Shown here: in pieces, positions 12,261 through 25,529 of the stretch
How the letters are laid out: every line of letters starts with the position of its first letter
Position numbering within the stretch: position 1 is the stretch's first letter
Origin: Eutypa lata
Lineage: Eukaryota > Ascomycota > Sordariomycetes > Xylariales > Diatrypaceae
Assembly (NCBI GenBank): GCA_022661535.1
Contig: JAKULF010000008.1
Coordinates: 248,001-312,000 of the forward strand
Direction: 5' to 3'
Length of the DNA: 64,000 nt
Program-made: the position numbers and the translations under genes
Notes under the pieces: generated by a model
Database searches by the model: none
Told to the model about the DNA's origin: nothing
Seen by the model: the letters and a program-made list of their open reading frames with translations, nothing else

Positions 12261-15200
12261 TCTTAACTAGTGAGTTCACTCAATGGCCGTCCGACCGGGG
12301 GGTTTGGCGACGGTAGAAGTCTACGCAATCATGGATGCATGTGGTTGATATCACACATCTTGTTGTTATCACCTTGCCCTTTTACTCGTTTCTGTTATTT
12401 TCTTTTCTTTTTTTTGTGTTGCTGGAACCTCTCTAGCTTAAGTGTATTATATTGTGTCTCTGGAACAGGAAGGGAGGGGGGAAAGGAAGGTGGTCTTTTT
12501 TTATTATTATTTTGTACAGGCGTCTCTACTGAAAGAAGGGGCCGGTGTAATAAAAAACAGAACCCAGGGTGTATTTTAGAGAGAACTTCGGAAAGCTTCT
12601 CCCAATCGAGAGACAAATATCTTTTGTTGTTATACTTTTTTTGTTATTTGCTTTCCTCAAGAGAAACAAACATGGGCTTTCGGAACATGGTAGCTCATAG
12701 GTCGCCCAATAATACACAACACGACTTGTTTGGCAACATGGATTGAGCGGCATATCGTCGTCTATGTGATGTTTTATGTGATGTTCGTCTTCATACCTAC
12801 CCGGACTGCCCTTTTCATCGTTTGCCATTGGTAGGTACGTATGTACCTAGGTAGGTATTAATGTCTGCCATGTAATGCAACGAAGGTGATGGTTGTATGT
12901 ATGATAAATGATAAATGGGTGTATGTGGTATATGTAGGTGGTGTATATCAACATTAACCTCTAAACTTGGAGGTGTAAGTACATTCATTACCTTGTGCGT
13001 GTAGTTCGGACGGGATGCCCGAGAGTGCTTCCCGTCCCATTAGCATGGCCAAGGTACATTTCTACCTATGCAACCTATACTATAAGTGCCTGTGGCATTC
13101 CATCATGCAGCCAGAACATACATATATACATACATGTAGATTCCTTCATTTCTTCAATCCAATATGGTCGCATAGTTGTATAAAAGAAATATACCTATAT
13201 GTAGGTATGTAGGCACTCATCTTGAAGTATCGTGCAAATTTGTAGATGCGCACTACCTACATACCTACCTAGGTACATACATACATACCTACACGTAGGT
13301 ATATATCCCTCACCCCAGCTGTTACATACAATCAATAAGTATAATTTAAATTCAAAGGGGGGAAATAAACAAAACAAGCGATTATCAAGGTGGATGTCTG
13401 TTACGCCCACTCCCTGACAACCGTGCAGTCCTCCCTCCGATGATACGTTTCCTTGAGCCACAGAATAAATAGTTTGATATGATAAATATTTGGTTCGTCC
13501 TTTTTACCGTTAATACTCTGGGTCTCTGTTGAAATATCCTCATTGTTTTAAAAAAGCGTCACATATTCTGCGATTCGGGAGTAGAATGCCTGCAAGCCGT
13601 GGCTATGATGATCATTACACTGGTTATCGCTATCAGATGGTCCTACATTCTTTTCTAGAGTCGACCTTCACATCATCGCCTGTAAATAGTTACAATAGTT
13701 TCAAGATGCCTGTCACGTACTTTCGAAATGTAAAACTGTCAACTCCGGCGTCCTAGTTATTCTGATAGTCGTAACCCGTATCGTGCCTGTAGCCTTAGAT
13801 GTCGATAGACTTCCACATGGGTCTTTCCACTAAATCAGACGGTATTGGTAGCGTTGCTATATACTGCAGTCGAGTGTTACTATAGTATAATGTGCAACCG
13901 AAATGGCCATGGGTTTGGGAGGCATGCTCGACAGGCAGCAGCTGTTCTAGGCCTCCCATAGAGCTCGAGGCCAGCCTCCATAGAGGGGATTACGGAGCTT
14001 ACTCCAACTCTTCGACTTAATTAACTGGAAGCCAGCCCTGATACATAGTCACTCCGGGATCTTAACATCAGCGGCCATAGACCTATGTCCCTAGTAAGCG
14101 ACAATTTATGCGAACAGCCATATGCAAGTTTACAAACAGGGCATGTCCGGAATGTACACCACTTGGGCTAATATGGTAGAATGATAATTGGATCACCCAG
14201 AATGTATCTACCATAGCTAGTGAATTAAAGCTGTAGTCATTGCCTCGCTTGCCAACCCCAATAGCGTCTATGATAACATGCAGCCAACTTGTGGTACGTG
14301 AAACTGTACTATTGATATATCGAAGGATGAAGAACATCACGAATATACCGCCAGGTCTGCCGGGTTCTGTAGTCAATGTGTTGATGTATCATTTCAATTG
14401 TAAGCATAGTAATCAATAATACCTTTATTAGCCGCACCATGAAAGAATGATATCCACCGAATATGCAGTCTACCGACTCCTATCGAGCTCATCTATGAAC
14501 CCGACACCGGGGTTACACACTTTCCATCACTTCATCACCGTAGGACAAACTTCACTCAATCTCCCATGGGCGACAAAGTCTCCATCAACGGAGTTCCTCG
14601 ATATTTCCGGGTTCGGCCTGATTAATAATACGAGTATGCTTATCTCACCCAATGCTTGCCACGACACCATTAGTCAACTGCTGCTACTACAGCACCACCA
14701 GATTGCTTCCTATATGATAGGTCACGCCGGGACCAGTTCAAAAATATGGCGGGATCTTTCTCCACATCTACGTTTCGGGGTCTTCACGCTAGAATGTGGG
14801 AAGTGGTATGGGGATCAACTCATCGCTTGCAACAGAACAAAGCCTATCATCTCGTGACCCCTCCTGGGTCCAAACTATGTTCAATGCGTAGAAGTGCGTA
14901 CATAGACGAAGCCCAAGCCGTTCTAGATGCCTTCGCCCGTTCATTGAATCGTAGGTTTCATGACGGTATAGATGGTGTCAGCCCCAATTTCTGCAAATAC
15001 GAACGCCCATGCGTTCCAGTCGAGGAACGGTTCGGCAAACCACCACTTGCTTCACCGTAGGTTGGCGCTCGCTTAACTTTCCACTGGCGCTGGTTGTGCT
15101 TTCCTCGGCGCTTTTCCCCTGGGCTTCGTTGAGAGGTCGTCTTGGCCACGGGAGCGGGAAGATGACCTGGAAGAGCTCCATTCTGTCATTGCTCTATTTC

Positions 15201-16044
15201 AAGGAATGCTTCATGATAGCTAACTAGGATTCGAAGCGTTAGCTAGTTGAAGATCGCCAGAGTAATGGATCTGAATGAGTTGGATGAAGCTGCTAAGTGA
15301 ACAAGGGCAAGATGAAATATAATCCATCCTCCTCAGGAGGCTAGTTCGAAATAGTTGGTAAACCCCATTATTGAGTTATATGCACAGCCACTTGTCAAAG
15401 GCCGCCCCTATAGATATGACAATGTTGTGTCGGAGTTATACAGTGCAACTGCCCACTTATTGACTGAATAACATCTAGTTAATGTGTTCTTTGCAAGCCT
15501 CACAAAAGCAAGAGCTGTTTGATATTACTGTATGGTCAATGCCCCTGATTCCATGGTCCCTGGTTGCCTTTCTTTGTCATCTTCCTGGTAGCAGGGGTAG
15601 GAGCCCCTATAATAGGGATACCTATTAGGTAAGGTATATGGAGTAGGAATTACCTTATTCCGAAGATCGCAAGTACCCATATAAAGTATTTCCCCTGTAC
15701 GATACCTAAAGCTATCTTTTCGCCAGACAAATAACATTTTCCGTTCCTACCCTTATACGCTGAAATTCCAGATCCGCTGAAGGGAACAAGGCGTTATGTA
15801 CTAACCTATTAGTGATGATTTCTTTATCTCATCACCCATTTGACTGGATTGCTTTTGTATCATCGGTGTATTGTGATGTTTATCTGTGCATCTCGTTAGT
15901 CTGCTGTACCACATGCATCAACAAGCCTTACAATCTGGGTTAAAAGCCGAATAATAACCATTATTCGGAACTCAGACGTCTGAATAACAACATGTCACAC
16001 AATATATACGGGATTATTCGGATTTCGGGTTTTATGGGGTTCCA
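12261..16044. other. Intergenic, no supportable gene
   Basis: The first ~450 bp are T-rich and probably include the 3' UTR of the upstream gene. A dense CCTA/ACAT repeat lies at 13251-13303. Between 14447 and 15060 two overlapping plus frames have some protein-like stretches (for example SAYIDEAQAVLDAFARSLNRRF near 14895-14960), but they are broken by stops and match nothing I recognise. This could be a decayed gene; I do not call it. The rest shows nothing. Confidence 0.4.
13251..13303. repeat. CCTA/ACAT simple-repeat cluster
   Basis: Tetranucleotide-like repetition of CTAC, ACAT and CCTA with the palindromic centre CTACCTAGGTAC. The same words occur in reverse orientation at 12830-12860 and 13191-13212, so the cluster can fold back on itself. 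This is a simple repeat rather than a mobile element. Confidence 0.6.
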
Positions 16045-16250
16045 TTGTTGTTGCAGTTGCTGTTGCAGTTGCTGCTGTTGCTGCTGTTGTTCCAGCCCCC
16101 CCCTCCCCCCCTTTCGCACCCCCCTTTCCCCCCCTTATTAATCCCCCCCCCCCCTTCCTCGCGCAAAAAACAAAAAACAAAAAACAAAAAACAAAACCAC
16201 CCCTCCACAAACATTCCCTCCCCCCTATCCCCCTACCCCCCTATCCACCC
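16045..16250. repeat. Compound low-complexity tract
   Basis: Three adjoining simple repeats: GTT/GCT triplets (16045-16093), long C runs with few interruptions (about 16095-16160), and a CAAAAA hexamer repeat (about 16164-16196), followed by more C-rich sequence. It lies directly downstream of the stop codon of the CHORD-like gene, so it is its 3' flank or UTR. Slippage and assembly errors are likely here. Confidence 0.75.
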
Positions 16251-16255
16251 CCCAC

Positions 16256-17183
16256 TCAAGGTTTCCAAATCGTGGGCTTTTCGCCCCGGAAGGCGATGGT
16301 GCCCGGGGCCCCACCGCGACCACCGCGACGACCAAAAGCGCCAAAGACGCGAGGAAGGCGCGAGGCAGGAGCACCCCGGCCGGCAGGAACGGCAGCAGCG
16401 GAACCAGAACCAGAATCAGCACCAGCAGCAGAGCTAGCAGCACCGGCAGCAGCAGCACCTTCTTCGGCGGCGGCGTCGGAGGTGGCGTCGGTGGTGGTGG
16501 TGGTGGTAGTGGTGGTGTTGGTGGTGGTGTTGGAGTTGGCGTTGGCGTTGGCAGCGGCGTCGGCAGCAGCAGCAGGAGCACCCGAAGACGAAGGGCCCGC
16601 GACGGCAGGGACGGCAGCGACGGCGGGACCTGCCGCCGGAGCAGGGACGGCCTGGACGTGCACCTGTTGGTGACAGCCCGAGGTTTTGCTGACCCGCTCA
16701 CGGCAGCAGGTCCACCGGAGAGTGCGAGGATGGCCAGGCTCCCGGTCAACGATGATTCCACCTATATTTAGCAGATGTGGTCAGTCGTGCCTTCCGTATA
16801 GAAACTAAATATTTATATAATAGGAAGGGGTCAAGGGAGGAAAACTTACCAGGGTGGTGGCTGCAGGCCAGGTGATTGTTCTGCGCTGCATAGTAGTGGC
16901 AGCCACAGACCTGGCACTTGTGCACAGGATTAAGCTCTCGGGCCGGGACCGGAGCAGGAACGAACCGAGGCGGAATGATGAGGGGCTGGCCAGGTGCGGC
17001 GGGCGCAGGACCGACGGCAGGAACGACTGGAGAGCCTGGCTCGGTGGTAGGGGCGTCCTGGCCCACCGCACCTTCCTCTTGGTGCTCACCAGTGACCTGA
17101 GCCACTTCCTCCTCCTGTTGAACGGAGGAAGTGGCCTCGGCCACATGGCGGCCGTGGAAGACCTTGGACAGAAAAGACTTCAT
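16256..17183 (-). CDS. CHORD-like Cys/His-rich zinc-binding protein
   Basis: Two exons on the minus strand, 17183-16850 and 16761-16256, 279 aa; the 88-bp intron (GTAAGT...ATATAG) splits the zinc domain. The ATG at 17183 is the first true ATG; the open frame above it starts only with GTG. The domain spans about residues 90-146: C90, C93, C95, C107-S-H-H-P-G, then W-T-C130-C131 and S-G-C141-H-Q-Q-V-H146. This follows the CHORD pattern (C..C...C.xHPG...W(S/T)CC...GC..x.H). The N-terminal part is acidic then Pro-rich. The C-terminal half is Ala/Pro low complexity with a run of threonines from a GGT-type triplet repeat, ending in an RGG-like GRRGGRGG. CHORD proteins are Hsp90/SGT1 partners or signalling adaptors; here only zinc binding is supported. 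Confidence 0.82.
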
Positions 17184-19080
17184 CTCGGAAGAAGGAGCGA
17201 GGAAGAAGACGGAAAGAAAGAAGAGGGAAGGCACACCGAAAAGAGAAGAGAAGACAGGAAGGAGCACTCCAGCAATGTTGTGGTAGTGGTAGTGGTTGTG
17301 GGGGCGTCGATGCTGTCTTCAGCTGAGAAATTGGTGATGGAAGTTGCAGCCTGTGATAAAAAGAAAACAGTTCGTGATTTCCCAATACAAGCAACTGGTA
17401 AGTACTTAGGCTTGTCTAAATCAGAAACCCTCGCGCATATAAGCGGAGACTACTTTGCTGGGCACCCTCTTAATAGATTCATGCACGGGGAGATCATAGC
17501 ATCGTAGGCGGTCTAAGCTCAGTCAAGACTAAGAGCTCTACATACAGAATAACTACAGGTACTCACACGAACCTGTATGGAGATAGGGCTTGCTGTTTGT
17601 GTGTAATATGTACACATCGTGACCTAATTGTTAACCAAAGGGGCTCTACGTGGAGGACTTCTAACACAAAGTAGACAGTAGATTCACCAGAACACGTATA
17701 CGTACGTATATACATAGACACCTTCTGCCTTGACCACACAATGTACGTTAATCTTCCTCTCTGGCACCAAACTGTGTGCGTATCTTGTAAGTAAACTTGT
17801 CTTAGTTGTGTCGTTGACCGTCTTACTTAGCTTATATGGGAATCATCTCAGCAACACTTCGAAAACCAGCCACCTTATTATTCATACCAAACCATACCAT
17901 CCTAGTATCAGCCTTTTCTCCTAGTACTTCAAAAACCATGAGATACCTGATACATCATATGTGACCTAGTGGCTTGTGTTTATCAGCCACCTAATGGTCC
18001 TAGAACATGTTATCCTTTATCAGGTTTATTTGTTTTTATCTCTCTGTATTCCTTTACACCACAATCCAAATTCTACTCTAACTTTGTTCATTACCTAGTG
18101 CCACTATATTGTCCTATTCTTCACTATTCAGTAACATTTCCTATTTCTTCTCCTTAGGTATCTAACCTTGACTGATTTCCACACATCACAGTCACATACA
18201 CGAAAGAAAGAAAAAGTACCTTCCATATAAATGAGACCTATAAGGTGACAAAAGTCCGTACACAGAAAAGATAATTTCATTTCAACACCCACAAGTACGA
18301 AGAGTGTCCAAGGCACACAGCCTTAGACAACAAATTGTACGTACATCATAAAGAAACCCTGAAACGTGTACGTTCTTTTCGTCTTCCCTACAAGGCACCC
18401 ATTCGTATTTTTTTCCTACTTCATCTATTTACGTAACATTCACACACAACCATCAAGTGGTGGTTAACAGGTAGCTGATCCCTAATTGCAGTGATTACGA
18501 CCACAGACCTATCTTTTCTTCCGTTGTTTCTCTTGTCACTGACCTTTGAATCAGCTAGGGTGCGTTGCCTACAAAAGAAAAACAGAAAAAAAGAAAAGAC
18601 ATTCATACTTTGAATATTCCGAACCAATTCCAGGTACGTTGAAGAAAATATCTACCTACACTATTGCTTGAAATAAATTTCTGCTAACTGACGACTAAAT
18701 ACAATCCCACAAAGTCAGCGAATTCCCAGCTACTCGAGGTATGATGTATTCTGCCCCATAAGCCCATTATAGAAAACATATTGGTAGTAGATACTCGGAT
18801 CCTACATTCGTATACAGGTTGGTCAGCATGTTTAGCAATGGCTGGCTACTTGATTATCTAAACACGGTTAATGATATATTCAGGATATTATTGACACAGG
18901 CATCCAGGATATATCTGATACCACAGATGACATCAATTCTCGTTATTCAAAATTTTCTATTTTGTTATTTCTGCCATCGCCCTGGCCAGATACCGGACAT
19001 TTGTCACCGGACACTTGTCATCCATCCCACCGCCACGGGAATCCTGTCCGGCTTCAGGATCGTCCCGATGGTAGTATTTT
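17184..19080. other. Intergenic, nothing recognised
   Basis: The first ~100 bp (plus-strand purine-rich, GAAGGA/GAAAG) are the CT-rich leader of the CHORD-like gene when read on the minus strand. Beyond that only short AT-leaning frames are present, none with coding character. At 18994-19020 CCGGACA.TTGTCA is directly repeated. Confidence 0.45.
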
Positions 19081-19470
19081 GGGCTCATCCCGATGGGAAA
19101 ATGGACACCGGTCCATCCCGCCCCTTCGCCCGACAAGACCTCCTGGTCCGAGTTCGACCACATCACTCGGCTGATGGTCCAGATCATCAAGTATGACAAG
19201 GAAATCAGGGACCGTGTGGATGGGAGCAAAAGGATTGTGGAGTTGTGAAGCCTTTGCCGCCACCAACTATCGCGCTCACTTGCCGAGAAGTATATTACTT
19301 CTCGAGGACAGTATCAGTACCAACTGTTGCCATCAATGTCAGCAGGCCCTTCTCTGCTGAAGCTCGAGAGTATCGATCTTACGCACTCGGTCATTGATGG
19401 CCCGAATATTCGGGACGTTCTACATATCTGCGGTAGTGGTGAACGTCTTCACACCCTACGTATTCACTGA
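19081..19470 (+). pseudogene. Broken gene fragment, related to the gene at 31.9-32.4 kb
   Basis: One frame carries protein-like sequence across an in-frame TGA at 19246-19248 and ends at TGA 19468-19470. The first part has PDKTSWSEFDHITRLM with IKYDKE behind it. The small gene at 32195-32401 has PDKTHWSKIDHVTRFL and VRYDKE at the same spacing, so the two are paralogous. The part after the TGA contains LSRSLAEKY and then LLKLESIDLTHSVIDGPNIR, which looks like an F-box/leucine-rich-repeat stretch (inference). There is no convincing start or upstream exon, so I call it a decayed copy. Immediately downstream another frame (about 19398-19570) gives a further protein-like piece that I cannot place. 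Confidence 0.5.
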
Positions 19471-22391
19471 GGCGAGTGAAGAATACAATTCCGATCTCGA
19501 CATGGGCAAGAGTGGCGGCTTTAAAGCAAGCATGGGGGACAAATCTGGAGAAGGAAAAAAGGAAGAATAAAACTGTCAGAATCATTAGTATAATCCGGGG
19601 TAAGTGAAAAACTAGCGTATCCTATTTCCCCCTGCTTGAGTTTTATACCATTTGATTATCTTTTCTAACTGAATCTTACATTTTAGATAGATGCCTTTGG
19701 CCGCGGGAGGTCTTAGAGCCTTATCACCCCGCCACCCAGCTCTCATTCCAGAGAGCTGGACGGCCATAATCACGGCAAGGTAGACGAAGAGACTGGAGTG
19801 CGCTGGGGCTCTTCGATGGACCCCAGTCACATGTTTAAGAGCTGTGAAGTGAAGGGGACGCTTAAGGCCCTCTTCGTTAGATAACCCTTCCCCCGGAGGT
19901 GGTTCAAGCCTTCGACAAATGTTCGAGACCAGCAGAAAACCGGGAATTCAACAGGCACAAAGCCAGCACATCACCGGTAGTATCTACTGGGATCCATTCT
20001 GGAATGGATTTCACATCCACCTTTCTTTCCTACCATCTCATTGGTGGATATACAGGACAAGTCAGTTCTGGACATCACTCCATCGACATGTCTGCCTATC
20101 CTCACCTAGGGATCACTGTTATCGTCAACAACATCACCACGTACGGAATCATCACTTCCGGCAGCCTCCGAAGGCGACCGCTCTTCGCCCCTCCGCGAAA
20201 GCCAACCAACGCACCGCAACAATCGGCGAGCGACTAGTGTAGAAAGCGCGCCTAGAGCGAATGGCGGACAAGGCGAGCCGCCAGGCGGTCGAAAAGGCGG
20301 CAGCACACGGGCGGAAGCCGGTCCCTGGTTCCACAATTTACTGCAAACCCATACCTCCTTTATTACATGGACCCCCGTGTGCTTGCAAAATGGCTTCAAA
20401 TACAAGAGAGACTCGCTGTACCTGTCGGCAATAGAACGACGGTTCGGATATGATCATAAAGTTTGATCTATCAGCCAGTACCTCATAGATGAAATTAGTA
20501 GTCTATCCGTTGATATTAAGACCAAGTGGGCATATTGCACCCAGAGCTTCTGGAAGCTCTCGCCCAAGACGAGAAATTCTTAGTATCACCCACCAAGGAC
20601 ATAACTAGGGAGCAATTGGCCGTTTCAAGCGAAGCGAGGACCATTCTAGGATCCTTTTTCCGCATATCGTCATTGCAGACTGAAGTTACTAAGTCATATT
20701 TCAGTGGGCCGAGGACCATCGACGCAGGTCACAAGAAGTCGGCACAAACCGCTCTACAAATGACTTCGAAAGCTCATCAAGGGGATCTGACGGCCACTCT
20801 CAATACTTTCGTCCTGGCTAAGCGAAGCAAAGCGTTTGATTGATTTGCGTTTGTCTTATGCACAGGCACAGGATATGCTCCTATTATTACGAGCTAGGAT
20901 AATTCGACCTATAGTAGAATGATAATTATCAGGTCAAACCCACCGAAGTTGCTTCAGATGGATTCATGGTTTCGAGTCTGGAGCAAGACCTCATCTAGGG
21001 AAATTTTTGACCCAAAGGAAATACACCTACAATTCTTTCCGGTCAATTTGCTGATCTGGCGAAAATTAGAGTTTGTGAAACTCCGAGCGATTCTGGTGGT
21101 CGAGCACTGCTCAAGTCATACCTACCTAGAAAGAATCCATGTTAGGAAACTGGACACCAAGTGATGGTGTTTCCGATACAGAGAGATGTTCACGAGCCAA
21201 CGCAAAGGATGGTGGTGATGTACAAAACGTACTTCAACTAGATTTCACGGCATGAAATCAGAAGTTGAAAGTAGGACTAGTAGTCCAGAAGGTTAACTAC
21301 CAGGGATCAGCACTCGTTGAGTCATGCCAGAGGCCTAGTAGCCTATATCTGGGCAGACGAAAGGAGTTTTACACCTATCTCATGCTATTTTCACCCTTTC
21401 ATCATTTTCACCCACTCAATCACAACACTCCTTGATGGTGGTCAGTGTGCTATATATAGCCGCTGTTACGACAGAAAGCCGATAGAGGCTAAACATTGTC
21501 TCGCAGAGCGAATGATTGTGGAGGACAAAGTCTCTCGGTACCATGCCGTATCGTCAGGGCTGCTGAGAAGGCCGAGAAGGCTATGTAATGGTTAACGAGG
21601 TTGGTGATGTTATGCCCGACGACTCGTACGGTCCTACCAGAGACGAGGGGGTCAATCAGACCTTGAATCATCGGTTCAGAGAGCATCTCGGAGAATATCC
21701 GACGTCAGGTTTGGGAACAGAGGGGGGCGGGACTTGGTGAGGAACAGGATATGGGAAGGCATTGGAATACCTTCCATAGCATCTTCCCGCCCTATCAGGG
21801 CCCTCCACCGAATAGGCCACTGCTGCCGATTCCGGTGAAAAAGACTCACGGCAGGTGGGATGTCGTTGAAGTGGCGATGATCAATGGGTTGGTCTATCAT
21901 GCCCTCATTGATCTGAGCATACCCGTCCGTCTTGCGCATCCATGCCGTAGATGTCGTACACGCGACCCAGCGAGCTATATGGGGACTGCTGGGGGGAGCA
22001 GATCGTCCTGGACTGAGCAAAGCACTGGCTCAGGTTATGGAGGCCTTCAGGGCGCAGAGGTATACTCTGTAGCCTTTCTCTACACACAGTGCCGCGAGAT
22101 CGAAGACCTAGCTCCAGAGGCTCACAACTGGGCGCCGACGAGTGCGCCGACTGTTTTCCAAGCCCGAAAGGTATAGTCGCCTCTCAGACACCTTGGTCAC
22201 AAACTCTGAGATGCAAGAAGCATTGGATACGGCAAACCGAAACTGGAAGTCATGAGGCTGCCGAAAGCGTTTTCGATATCGCACACCGAGTAGAATGCAG
22301 GAAGAAAGCCTTCAAGGCTATCCTCAAGACGACGCCGGTCGCTGCCAGCTTGCATGCTGTGCATTAAGTTACCCCAACTTCCTAACACTTC

Positions 22392-22536
22392 GGGCCCCCA
22401 GTAGTACTTCTTGGCGGGGAATAGGCTGGCTTGACTATGCCCCTATTCTCCTCTAGAAAGATACTGGAGACCCTCCATCTGGGGGCCCACCGGCTACTTC
22501 TTGGCGGGGAATGGGCGGGTTTGGCTACGCCCCTAG
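22392..22536. repeat. Pair of ~40-bp direct repeats with flanking inverted decamers
   Basis: TACTTCTTGGCGGGGAAT occurs exactly at 22405-22422 and 22495-22512, and similarity continues for about 20 bp downstream (to TACGCCCCTA). GGGCCCCCAG at 22392-22401 is the inverse of CTGGGGGCCC at 22479-22488. The repeats are offset by 90 bp, so they look like a two-unit tandem duplication. Confidence 0.7.
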
Positions 22537-24900
22537 GTGCGCCAAGGCCAAAGTGGTCAATAAAGGCAATGTTACCTCGGTGACAACATCAATGTTTAAA
22601 CCGACTTTTTCATGGAGAAGAGTGAACGATCACCGTTGAAAAAGTCGCCTTCACCTCGTAAACCCGCGGGACGGTGTCATTGTCCTAGGAGGAACCATAT
22701 GCGCACGAGTCATAACCTCACTCGAGAGACGGATCAGTTCTCTGTCCGTGGGATGGCCATGGAGACCACACCCTCTCCATCCCTCCCATCCTTCCCCACC
22801 TCTCCCTTTATTCTGCACCCCTCCCATGCTTTTCTACTAGCTCCAAGTCCCCTAGGACAAAGACTGTCAACACCAGCAGCACCAGCACCGGCACCTCTTC
22901 CATTTTTCAATCGCGTCCAACCTATTCCATCTCTTGTTGGGCTCTGGATGTCGCCGCCCAGGCCAGCCGAATACGGCTCTCACCATTCAGTAACAAGCTC
23001 CTCCTGGACAAGGACCGCGACTACACCGTGAAGGAGACAAGTGCCTTCTGGCTCATCATTCCTGGCATCATCCCAGAGTGAGTGAGCACAGGCTGCCTTC
23101 ATCGTCACAACGGAACCGCCGCGGCGTTGGATGATAACAACGAGGAATACTAGTGGCGGACACTCTCGTATAGTGACTCAACAAGTGTCTGGTCACGTCT
23201 GTCACGGGCTTTTCTTGGAGTGTTTAGAGTGTTTGGGGTGTTTTACGCTGGCTAGAAACTCCACGAGGTAGCTCGAGTCCATCGTGAAGATGGAAGCAGC
23301 ACATCGCCCCTCGCTTCCCCCAAGTGGGCCCTGTCTTTGACCATTTGTACTACGGTCAGTTCCAGCATCGTGGTGGCCGCGATCGTATAATGGCCTACGT
23401 GAGAGGGAAGCGGAAGCATGATCTTATAATGCATTTGAAGGGACATAGCAGCGAGTACGCTTGCTATCTATGGCGCCTATTGTCACCGTCACCAAAGTTG
23501 ATGACAAGATGAGGACCAAGATGGTCCCAACATCCCAGGCTTTCCTCCTCGACCGCCCCCAGGACACCGGTCCACTACACTCGCCACCATATATGGGTCG
23601 GCAGGGAGATCACAGATCCAAAGGGTATGACCATCACCCGTAAGCTCTAAGGTAAGTAAACCACCAACATACTATAAAACTGTCTCTCCCGATGCTAAGT
23701 GGTATTCAGGACAAAGAAAGATGGTGGTCATATAATGCTAGGCATTTATGGCAAAGATTATCACGTCAAGAACAAGTGGTGAGCCCACAAAGGCCACACA
23801 CTACGATCAATAGACAACAGACTACATTAAGAATAATATCACAGTAGGTTCAGACCTCTATCAACCCTATAGTAGTTGGCATACAGCTACATCGCCGTTC
23901 AGATCCGAAGCACCATCATTACGTTACTTAAGATTGAGCCTTTAATCAAGAACAAATCAAGTTAAAAGTTAATTTAACTTGGGAATCGCTTAAAGAAAGA
24001 ACACGAGTCTAATTCACTTTATACCAACTTCAACTTAGCCTTGAGTTTGTGCGCTAACTTATATATACACAAGTTAGAAGTTCAAGCACTTCCATTATTT
24101 CTTCCCATCCTCAATCTGACAAGCTGTCTGCCTACTTGCCTTCAGGAGGTCCAGCTAGTGGCTAGCAATCCACAGCCGGCTCGTATGCAAGAGCCTGGCA
24201 CCGGGGATGTCCTACCCCCCATTATCTATGCTCGGCCGGGCTCGGTAAAGTCTTTCACGACGGGGCTACATACACCTCTAATATCCAAAGCCCAAAGCCA
24301 CCAATGTCACCACTGTTGCTACCCCTGATAGTGGGGTGACGATACCAGCGGCAAAAACGCTACTACTATCGAAGACATGGGAGATGCCAATGGCTAGCCT
24401 ATTGGTAATGGCGCTGGAATCGGCGATGATGAGGCAGGACAAGACGAACACACCATGAGGTGACTGTCGGTGAGAAGACAGTCAGTGAGATCTCTACAGA
24501 CCACGGGCCCTGGGGCTGCGGTTCATTTCCGAGCCCTAACCAATGGCCATCGGGGATCAGATGCTTTCCTCTTTAGAATCGTTCTTCGACAGGGTGGATG
24601 CCGCCATGGAGCCTTTGCTAGATGCTACCATTGACACCACCAAATGTCTGAATAGGGGAGGATGGTTACCCAGACCTCCTATGCATGGGGTTCCGGATGG
24701 CAATGAGTCTCTGGCTACAGCTCCAAGATCGTGACCTCCCGATGGTCAATGTCTCCGGAACCCCGTGCCAAGCCCGTAGGGCTCGTGGTCTCTCTCACTG
24801 ACACCCTTCCTCCTGAAATGTGTTCTGTCCTTCCTCATCAGCCAAAAGTAGCGGAGCATCGCAAGAAACTGTCGTCGTCAGTTATGGGTGGATCACGGGA

Positions 24901-24960
24901 TCGATTGGAGTACGCAAGGGTCATGTCATGGCAATGGTTCTACTTCCGAACAAGAGCTCT
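24901..24960 (+). repeat. Inverted repeat, copy A
   Basis: These 60 bp are the reverse complement of 25831-25900, apart from three base differences and a 10-bp block (ACGGTTCATG) present only in copy B. The two copies lie about 0.9 kb apart in opposite orientation. Copy B reads HGNGSTSEEELYYAQ on the minus strand and copy A reads HGNGSTSEQELSY on the plus strand, so the repeat may come from duplicated coding sequence. Confidence 0.7.
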
Positions 24961-25529
24961 CCTATCCACGGCGACGATTGTCTGACGACCAATGTCAGAC
25001 TTGCCTTGGCAACCGTGCCCTTTGTACTGGCACGATGCTGCCACGTGATCTCCGCGGAGTTCGTTCTTCGAAAGAACATCCTCACTAACGAGAGGAGGGC
25101 AACTCCTATGTTCACAAGCTAGAGGAGCTCTGTGCCCCGTCATCGGATACGGGCTAAATGCAACTTCTAGAAAGGCATAGGCCCAGAGCGGCGGCTATCC
25201 TGGGGCCACATCATCGATATGTGGACGCCCGGCAACACGATCAGGGAGCATGTCTTCAACAGAGAAAGTTCCAAGAAGAAAAGGTTTAGCGTGAAGGGCA
25301 AAATGAAACTACAGAGACTCGTCTTCAAGTCCTGTGGATACGTCGAGGTGCCCGACGGCCGTTTCATTGCCCCCCTTCGCGAAGAACTTATCTTCAGGAT
25401 CCTGTGATACGGCACAGAATACTGCAATAACTTGCAATTCTACTCCTAAAGCTCCCTGATCACGGCAACCCCGGGGCACTTCTAGCATACCGAGTTAGCA
25501 TCTTACATCACAAGCTGCATGGCCACTAT

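Noticed and set aside
14447..15060. Two overlapping plus frames with protein-like parts
   Set aside because: No consistent start, splice or stop model and no recognised family; left as possible decayed sequence.
16746..17267. Signal-peptide-like N-terminus upstream of the CHORD-like gene
   Set aside because: The extra 28 codons start with GTG, and the hydrophobic run is just the CT-rich leader read in frame; the first ATG is at 17183.
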